DNA of 5,871 bases from JAUPTX01 sp964550665 (lineage in GTDB: Bacteria > Patescibacteriota > Minisyncoccia > Phycocordibacterales > CSBR16-119): the NCBI GenBank assembly GCA_964550665.1, contig CAZJZW010000028.1, positions 1 to 5,871 on the forward strand, given 5' to 3'. Position 1 is the first letter of the stretch; each line of letters begins with the position of its first letter. The translations under genes and the position numbers were made by a program. Of the stretch, positions 1-3,673 are shown one piece after another. The notes beneath the pieces are model-generated. The model was given only the letters and a program-made list of their open reading frames with translations. It was not told the origin of the DNA and searched no databases.

Positions 1-88
1 GCGGAGACGGAGAGATTCGAACTCTCGGGGCCGATTAAAGCCCACTTCCTTAGCAAGGAAGCACGTTAGACCACTCTGACACGTCTCC
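1..88 (-). tRNA. tRNA-Ser (anticodon GCU), 3' end cut by window edge
   Basis: Decodes the serine codons AGC and AGU. Read on the minus strand, the acceptor stem GGAGACG (88-82) pairs with CGTCTCC (9-3), followed by discriminator G at position 2 and one further C at the edge. The anticodon stem is CTTCC/GGAAG around loop TTGCTAA, with the GCT anticodon at plus positions 54-52. A long variable arm with a GGGC/GCCC stem and the T-arm GAGAG-TTCGAAT-CTCTC complete a class II tRNA; G73 also fits serine. Whether CCA is encoded cannot be seen, because only the first C lies inside the window. It lies downstream of a terminator, so it probably has its own promoter, but I could not identify a convincing one between 89 and 127. 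Confidence 0.97.
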
Positions 89-120
89 GTAACCCAAAGA
101 TAGCATAAAACCAACTTTTT

Positions 121-151
121 AAAAAATAAAGGAGGACAGACGTCCTCCTTT
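121..151 (-). terminator. Rho-independent terminator of the 84-codon gene
   Basis: On the minus strand a perfect 10-bp stem (151-142 paired with 137-128, core GGAGGAC/GTCCTCC) with a 4-nt loop is followed by TTTATTTTTT. The T-rich tail lies only on the minus-strand side, so it ends transcription coming from the gene at 472-218 and separates it from the tRNA. Confidence 0.88.
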
Positions 152-174
152 CTAAAATCTTTGAATTTGGACAA

Positions 175-228
175 CTAAGCCTCAGTCGTTGGTGGAACAT
201 AGGATCCAAATTGTACTTCATCTACATT
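175..228 (-). other. Possible out-of-frame C-terminal continuation of the 84-codon gene
   Basis: Immediately past and overlapping the stop of the 84-codon gene, the next minus-strand frame reads NVDEVQFGSYVPPTTEA and then TAG (177-175). The string looks like an ordinary protein tail and stops 24 nt before the terminator stem, a normal distance. The same frame is closed by TAG at 231-229, so it cannot be an independent gene. One extra base near 229-233 would explain the break. This is inference from spacing and composition only. Confidence 0.35.
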
Positions 229-472
229 CTAGGTGGATTATTTTTTCTACCTTACCAAGATATTTCTCTCGATAAATCTTGGCATGGAAACGTGGCTTTT
301 CACCTTCTGGTTGTAAGCAATGAAGCTTTTGTGAAATATCCTCTCCATAAGAAGCCGCCCTAAAATCATCTACTGAGAGAGGTTTGTATCCTCTTCGAGC
401 ATATTCTTTTTCCCATTTCTCGAAGCGGCGGAGTATTTTTTCGAATCCAACACACTCTCCTAAATAGATCAT
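218..472 (-). CDS. Unrecognised 84-aa protein, possibly frameshifted near its C-terminus
   Basis: I do not recognise a family. The product is charged (rich in Lys, Glu and Arg), with no signal peptide or membrane segment; residues about 10-25 (FEKILRRFEKWEKEYARR) look like an amphipathic helix. The ATG at 472 is chosen because the frame is closed by TAA at 508-506 and a promoter at 533-505 predicts a start of transcription near 498, giving a leader of about 26 nt. There is no strong Shine-Dalgarno site. A clear terminator follows at 151-128, so this appears to be a single-gene unit. The stop (TGA, 220-218) lies 67 nt before the terminator stem, and a protein-like tail in another frame fills that space. 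The gene may therefore be longer, with a frameshift. It could also be a decaying remnant. Confidence 0.55.
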   Translation of the reverse strand: MIYLGECVGFEKILRRFEKWEKEYARRGYKPLSVDDFRAASYGEDISQKLHCLQPEGEKPRFHAKIYREKYLGKVEKIIHLECR

Positions 473-504
473 ACTAACAGCTTCACCGAAGATGGATCCT
501 GCTT

Positions 505-533
505 TTTATACCTACTAGTAACCTGATTGTCGG
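505..533 (-). promoter_or_regulatory. Sigma70-type promoter for the 84-codon gene
   Basis: On the minus strand: -35 CCGACA (533-528), 17-bp spacer, -10 TATAAA (510-505). The predicted transcription start is near 498, about 26 nt before the ATG at 472. The -35 keeps the GACA half of the consensus. It lies back to back with the region upstream of the DUF3095 gene. Confidence 0.55.
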
Positions 534-625
534 TAAGGAACTTTAGGAAGTTAAACATGGTGTACAGTTTTAGGTGTTTCTTTTGGAAGATTAACACAAA
601 TAGTCGCTTTATTCCAGACTTTCCT

Positions 626-634
626 TGGTATAAT
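626..634 (+). promoter_or_regulatory. Extended -10 promoter directly before the DUF3095 start
   Basis: TGGTATAAT is a perfect -10 hexamer (629-634) with the TGn extension. No good -35 is seen 16-18 bp upstream, which is normal for extended -10 promoters. Six bases separate it from GTG at 641, so the expected transcription start (7 nt past the hexamer) falls on the first base of the start codon: a leaderless mRNA is predicted. The recG promoter has the same geometry. Confidence 0.7.
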
Positions 635-640
635 ATTTTG

Positions 641-1822
641 GTGATTACTGATACTTTTTATAAGGACCTTCCGATAATTAAAAAAGATTTAGAAGAAGCT
701 CTGACTGACGAGTCTTATTTTAAAAGTGTGCCAAATAATTGGTCTATTATCGTGACAGATATCGAAAATTCTACGGATCAGTTTAACAAAGGAAAGTATC
801 AAGAAATGAACATCATCTCTGCTAGTTCTATCATCGTCGCGCTTAACATCGCCGACAAATATGGCATCGAAATCCCTTTCATCTACGGCGGTGATGGGGC
901 CTCTATTATCGTACCGAAAAGAATATTGCCAGAAGTTTTAGAGGCACTAGCAACACTTCGCAATAACGCAAAATATAATTTCGAGCTTTCACTTCGTGTC
1001 GGCTCTATTTCTGTCGAGAGTTTAAAGCAATATGGCTATCGATTAAAGCTAGCAAAAATAAAAATCGTTGAAGACTACACACAGGCAATCTTCCTTGGCG
1101 CAGGACTTAGCCAAGCAGAGAAAATCATAAAATCAGATAAAAGATTTTTGACAAAAAAAGAAGGAGAGGAAAAGAAATTAAACCTCAGCGGACTTCAATG
1201 TCGTTGGAATGAGATAGAGCCTCCTGCTCACAAGAAAGATATTCTCGTACTCATCATTAACCCAATAAAAAAACACAAACAGACAATAATCTACCAAAAA
1301 ATCTTAGGAGATATCGAAAAAGTTTATGGATCTTTTAAAAAGCGTCACCCTATTAGTAGTATTGAAATCGGACATACCTCTGGGTTTAACAGTATGGCAA
1401 AAGCATCAAAATTAAAATACGGACATGTAAACATATTTTACGCATTTTTTCAGATGATGAAATCATTTATGAGTAAAATATATATCAAATCAAACATCAA
1501 ACTTCCGATTGAACTTCATGAAGATTATATAGATGGAGACATCGCCACTGCGACTGACACGTTAAAAATCGACGGATCACTCAAAACAATAATCGCTGGA
1601 ACAAAAAAACAAAGAGATGAACTTTTGAAAAAACTAGAGAGGAGAGAAAAGCATGGAGAAATAGTCTTTGGGCATTTTGGTACAGATTCTACGACGATCA
1701 CCTGTTATGTACACAAAAGAGATAAAGAATACATAAACTTTATTGACGGAACAAACGGCGGATATGTGAGAGCGGCCCAAGAACTAAAGGCGAAGATAAA
1801 AAAACTGAACAATAAGTTATAA
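641..1822 (+). CDS. DUF3095 family protein, class III nucleotide-cyclase-like
   Basis: Recognised as DUF3095 (Pfam PF11294), a family related to class III adenylate/guanylate cyclases whose activity is not established to my knowledge. From the GTG start the product is 393 aa, close to the family's usual size of roughly 380. It opens with the family-like FYKDLP (residues 6-11). Next comes TDIENST with Asp40, matching the first metal-binding Asp of class III cyclases, then YGGDGAS with Asp85, matching the second. The C-terminal ITCYVHKRD...FIDGTNGGYVRAAQELK block is also typical. There is no signal peptide or membrane segment, so it should be cytosolic. The frame stays open upstream to a TTG at 527, but those 38 codons overlap promoters on both strands and do not resemble the family. 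The next in-frame ATG (residue 56) would remove Asp40. A kinase gene follows after 130 nt. Cyclase activity is inference. Confidence 0.88.
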   Translation: MITDTFYKDLPIIKKDLEEALTDESYFKSVPNNWSIIVTDIENSTDQFNKGKYQEMNIISASSIIVALNIADKYGIEIPFIYGGDGASIIVPKRILPEVLEALATLRNNAKYNFELSLRVGSISVESLKQYGYRLKLAKIKIVEDYTQAIFLGAGLSQAEKIIKSDKRFLTKKEGEEKKLNLSGLQCRWNEIEPPAHKKDILVLIINPIKKHKQTIIYQKILGDIEKVYGSFKKRHPISSIEIGHTSGFNSMAKASKLKYGHVNIFYAFFQMMKSFMSKIYIKSNIKLPIELHEDYIDGDIATATDTLKIDGSLKTIIAGTKKQRDELLKKLERREKHGEIVFGHFGTDSTTITCYVHKRDKEYINFIDGTNGGYVRAAQELKAKIKKLNNKL

Positions 1823-1952
1823 TAAGGGTACGTGTCCCGTTAGAGATATGGATTTTAAAAATACTCGGGAAACAAAAAAGTTGCATGAAAACTAGAAATT
1901 ATAAATTTAATACAATGATATGCAAATCTTTGATTTGTAATCTATAACTGGG
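1823..1952 (+). other. Intergenic region before the histidine kinase
   Basis: This 130-nt AT-rich stretch holds no convincing terminator for the upstream gene. Possible promoter pieces are TATAAT at 1818-1823 (overlapping the DUF3095 stop) and TACAAT at 1911-1916, neither with a well-spaced -35 or a TGn extension. A small inverted repeat lies at 1921-1939. The kinase may be read from one of these boxes or by read-through from the DUF3095 gene; the sequence does not decide. Confidence 0.4.
1921..1939. repeat. Short inverted repeat upstream of the kinase start
   Basis: CAAATC (1923-1928) and GATTTG (1932-1937) are perfect inverted arms around TTT, extendable by a G-T and a T-A pair to 8 bp. 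It ends 13 nt before the kinase ATG. It could be a small operator or an mRNA hairpin, but AT-rich DNA gives such repeats by chance. Confidence 0.3.
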
Positions 1953-2684
1953 ATGGAAGAACTAGAATCAGAAAATAAAAAACTAAAAGAAATGGTTGAT
2001 TTCAAATCTGACCTTATTTCGATGATGTCTCACCAACTTCGTACTTCTCTTTCCGCTTCCAAGTGGGTTTTAAAAATGTTTTTAGACGGCGACTTGGGCA
2101 ACACTACAACAGAGCAAAATGTTTTCCTAAAAAAAACATACGACAACAACGAAAAGATGATTGGGCTTGTCAGTGAGATGATAGATGTAAACAGAGAAAA
2201 TAATACAGAAATAGTTTACAATCTAGAGCTTCACGATATTACAGAAATATTGGATGACGCTGTAGGAGAATTTGCAGGAGAAGCCAAAGAAAGAAAAGTC
2301 ACGATTCATTTCACAAAACCAGGAGAGATTATCATAAACTGTGATCCGGAAAAAATACGAACTGCCTTCCAGGGCCTTATCGAAAATTCTTTAAAATACA
2401 ACAAACCAAACGGAGAGGTTTTCATTTCTATCGAAAAAGATGACCACGATGTTGTAGTATCGATCAAAGATACTGGTATCGGTATAAGCGAAGAAGAACA
2501 AAGACAGATATTTGATAAGTTTTTTAGAACAGTTGGCGCGAAGAAAAAAGAAAGTGTTGGTTCGGGCTTGGGACTTTTCGCTGTAAAAACAATAGCAGAA
2601 AAACACGGGGGTAAAATTTGGTTTGAAAGTAAGGAAGATATCGGTTCAACATTTTTCATATCTTTGCCAATTTCTAAAAGTTAG
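1953..2684 (+). CDS. Soluble sensor histidine kinase (HisKA + HATPase_c), no sensor domain
   Basis: A 243-aa kinase that should autophosphorylate on His27 and pass the phosphate to a receiver Asp, most likely the regulator encoded 46 nt downstream. A short coiled-coil-like start (residues 1-18) leads into the dimerisation/H-box SHQLRTSLSASKW (26-38) and the HisKA helical hairpin to about 85. The ATP-binding domain has the N-box ENSLKYN (144-150), G1 box DTGIGI (173-178), F box FDKFFR (187-192) and G2 box GSGLGLF (203-209). No membrane segment, PAS, GAF or HAMP domain is present, so input must come from a partner or from the short coil. The H-box has Ser32 where Pro is near-universal, and Gln rather than Glu after the His. 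The frame is closed by TAA at 1938-1940, so ATG 1953 is the first usable start; no strong ribosome binding site is seen. Confidence 0.93.
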   Translation: MEELESENKKLKEMVDFKSDLISMMSHQLRTSLSASKWVLKMFLDGDLGNTTTEQNVFLKKTYDNNEKMIGLVSEMIDVNRENNTEIVYNLELHDITEILDDAVGEFAGEAKERKVTIHFTKPGEIIINCDPEKIRTAFQGLIENSLKYNKPNGEVFISIEKDDHDVVVSIKDTGIGISEEEQRQIFDKFFRTVGAKKKESVGSGLGLFAVKTIAEKHGGKIWFESKEDIGSTFFISLPISKS

Positions 2685-2722
2685 GTTAGACTAAGTACAT
2701 ACATTTTAAAAATAATCTGAAA

Positions 2723-2730
2723 AAGGAACT
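2723..2730 (+). promoter_or_regulatory. Ribosome binding site of the response regulator
   Basis: AAGGA (2723-2727) sits only 3 nt before ATG 2731, a tight but usable Shine-Dalgarno spacing. It is the clearest such site in the window, consistent with an internal gene of an operon, in contrast to the apparently leaderless first genes. Confidence 0.6.
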
Positions 2731-3093
2731 ATGAGTAAAAAAATTCTAGTAATCGAAGATGATACTTTCTTACAAGGACTTGCAGCCAACAAACTTGGTG
2801 ATGCTGGATTTGATGTAACAACAGCCTCCGATGGAGACGAAGCGATGACAGAACTCGCAAAAGGTAAATTTAACTGTATTCTTTTAGACTTAATGCTTCC
2901 TGATATTTCAGGTTTTGATATTTTGAAAAATATAAGAGAAACTTCAAAGTCAGTTCCTGTTATTGTCTTCTCTAACCTTTCAGATGATAAGGATATAAAA
3001 CATGCAACAGATCTCGGGGCGACTGACTACCTGATCAAATCAAACTTCACTCTTGAAGAACTTGTAGAAAAAATAGAAAAAACCCTTTCATAA
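2731..3093 (+). CDS. Single-domain response regulator (CheY-like receiver)
   Basis: A 120-aa stand-alone receiver domain with no DNA-binding or enzymatic output domain. Conserved residues are all in place: acidic pair Asp10-Asp11, phosphoacceptor Asp53 in LLDLMLPD, Ser81 in the IVFSN strand (the usual Thr/Ser switch position) and Lys103 in LIKS. It starts at ATG with AAGGA just upstream and follows the kinase gene by 46 nt with no terminator between, so kinase and regulator probably form one operon and a cognate pair. Lacking an output domain, it should act through protein contact or as a phosphorelay or phosphate-sink element. The real downstream neighbour is hidden by the scaffold gap 10 nt after the stop. 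Confidence 0.95.
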   Translation: MSKKILVIEDDTFLQGLAANKLGDAGFDVTTASDGDEAMTELAKGKFNCILLDLMLPDISGFDILKNIRETSKSVPVIVFSNLSDDKDIKHATDLGATDYLIKSNFTLEELVEKIEKTLS

Positions 3094-3103
3094 GAACAAA
3101 AAA

Positions 3104-3203
3104 NNNNNNNNNNNNNNNNNNNNNNNNNNNNNNNNNNNNNNNNNNNNNNNNNNNNNNNNNNNNNNNNNNNNNNNNNNNNNNNNNNNNNNNNNNNNNNNNN
3201 NNN
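3104..3203. other. Scaffold gap of 100 N
   Basis: Exactly 100 undetermined bases, the conventional filler for a gap of unknown length. Genes left and right of it are joined only by scaffolding, so distance, and any gene missing between the response regulator and the minus-strand gene, is unknown. A-rich sequence precedes the gap and T-rich sequence follows it. Confidence 0.98.
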
Positions 3204-3211
3204 GCTCTTTT

Positions 3212-3246
3212 TTTAATAAAAAGAAAGCCCTCACTCGGAGGGCTTT
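3212..3246 (-). terminator. Rho-independent terminator overlapping the end of the 117-aa gene
   Basis: A 9-bp perfect stem AAAGCCCTC (3224-3232) / GAGGGCTTT (3238-3246) with a 5-nt loop. On the minus strand it is followed by CTTTTTATT. The stop codon of the minus gene (3233-3231) lies inside the hairpin. On the plus strand the hairpin is followed by GTCTTTTCTTT, so it may also stop transcription arriving from the left. Confidence 0.85.
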
Positions 3247-3584
3247 GTCTTTTCTTTGATAAACTCAAGAACTCTGGGCAACAACTCCTTGTCATCTTTA
3301 GAAAGTTTGTTCATCAGCTCAATGACAGGATCGGCTAGTCGCTTTATTCTGGAACGAGTATACGACTCTGGATCGTGCATACCAACCTTAAATCCTTTTG
3401 GGATTTCATTGAGGCCTTCATACACTATAACCTTCTCAATAGTCCCATCTGTACCAGTCCACCCTTCTCCTCTATCAAATGTGAGCCATTCTGCTACTCC
3501 ATTTGGGATGTCGCTAGCAAGGAGAACGCTACGGGTCTCTCCATTTTCTCCTGCACGGAATGTGACTTTCGTGATTTCGAACAT
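3231..3584 (-). CDS. Unrecognised 117-aa protein
   Basis: I do not recognise a family. The N-terminal two thirds (to about residue 75) reads like a beta-rich small domain, with strands around FEITKVTFRA and EKVIVYEG and a Gly/Trp-rich turn (WLTFDRGEGWTGTDG). The C-terminal third, from about residue 76, is a likely amphipathic helix region rich in Lys, Glu and Leu. No signal peptide, membrane segment or cysteine cluster is present, so it is probably cytosolic. ATG 3584 is the only start available: the frame upstream has no other start codon before TGA at 3641-3639. No strong Shine-Dalgarno is seen (AAGAAAACC before ATG). It is transcribed divergently from recG with 89 bp between, and ends in its own terminator. 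The clean terminator, a consensus -35 and protein-like composition support a real gene; function is unknown. Confidence 0.72.
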   Translation of the reverse strand: MFEITKVTFRAGENGETRSVLLASDIPNGVAEWLTFDRGEGWTGTDGTIEKVIVYEGLNEIPKGFKVGMHDPESYTRSRIKRLADPVIELMNKLSKDDKELLPRVLEFIKEKTKPSE

Positions 3585-3602
3585 GGTTTTCTTTGTTTTT
3601 GG

Positions 3603-3626
3603 GTTCGAATAACAGCTTAATCGAAC
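3603..3626. repeat. Inverted repeat in the divergent promoter region
   Basis: Arms GTTCGAATAA (3603-3612) and TTAATCGAAC (3617-3626) match at 9 of 10 positions around a 4-nt centre CAGC. The repeat covers the predicted -10 of the minus-strand gene and lies about 35 bp upstream of the recG -10. Size and placement fit a dimeric repressor site, but no regulator is identified. Confidence 0.45.
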
Positions 3627-3642
3627 GAGGTAATCGTGTCAA
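3614..3642 (-). promoter_or_regulatory. Predicted promoter of the 117-aa gene
   Basis: On the minus strand a perfect -35 TTGACA (3642-3637) is followed after 17 bp by TAAGCT (3619-3614), a weak -10 matching 3 of 6 consensus bases. Transcription would start near 3607, about 22 nt before ATG 3584. A strong -35 with a poor -10 is typical of regulated promoters; the -10 sits inside the inverted repeat at 3603-3626. Confidence 0.45.
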
Positions 3643-3658
3643 CGACATATTACAAAAA

Positions 3659-3667
3659 TGATATAAT
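3659..3667 (+). promoter_or_regulatory. Extended -10 promoter directly before recG
   Basis: TGATATAAT: TGn plus a perfect TATAAT (3662-3667), without a recognisable -35. Six bases (ACCCAC) separate it from ATG 3674, placing the expected transcription start on the A of the start codon. No ribosome binding site fits between, so recG is predicted to be translated from a leaderless mRNA. Confidence 0.75.
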
Positions 3668-3673
3668 ACCCAC

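Noticed and set aside
527..640. N-terminal extension of the DUF3095 gene from TTG 527 or ATG 557
   Set aside because: The stretch overlaps promoter elements, is not family-like, and a GTG with ideal promoter spacing exists at 641.
1818..1823. Perfect TATAAT overlapping the DUF3095 stop codon as the kinase promoter
   Set aside because: No TGn extension and no -35 at 16-18 bp; the start would give a leader of about 120 nt. Mentioned only as a possibility.
1835..1871. Inverted TCCCG...CGGGA as a terminator after the DUF3095 gene
   Set aside because: Only 5 bp with a loop of over 20 nt and followed by A-rich, not T-rich, sequence on the plus strand.
1848..1895. 15-codon plus-strand reading frame (ATG to TAG) before the kinase
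   Set aside because: Very short, without a ribosome binding site, and composition gives no support; chance in AT-rich DNA is likely.
2306..2659. Long minus-strand open frames opposite the kinase gene
   Set aside because: They are antisense shadows of a clear HATPase domain and have no motif or start signal of their own.
3256..3620. Plus-strand open frames opposite the 117-aa gene
   Set aside because: The minus-strand gene has the terminator, the -35 box and better protein composition; the plus frames read as low-quality Ser/Phe-rich shadows.
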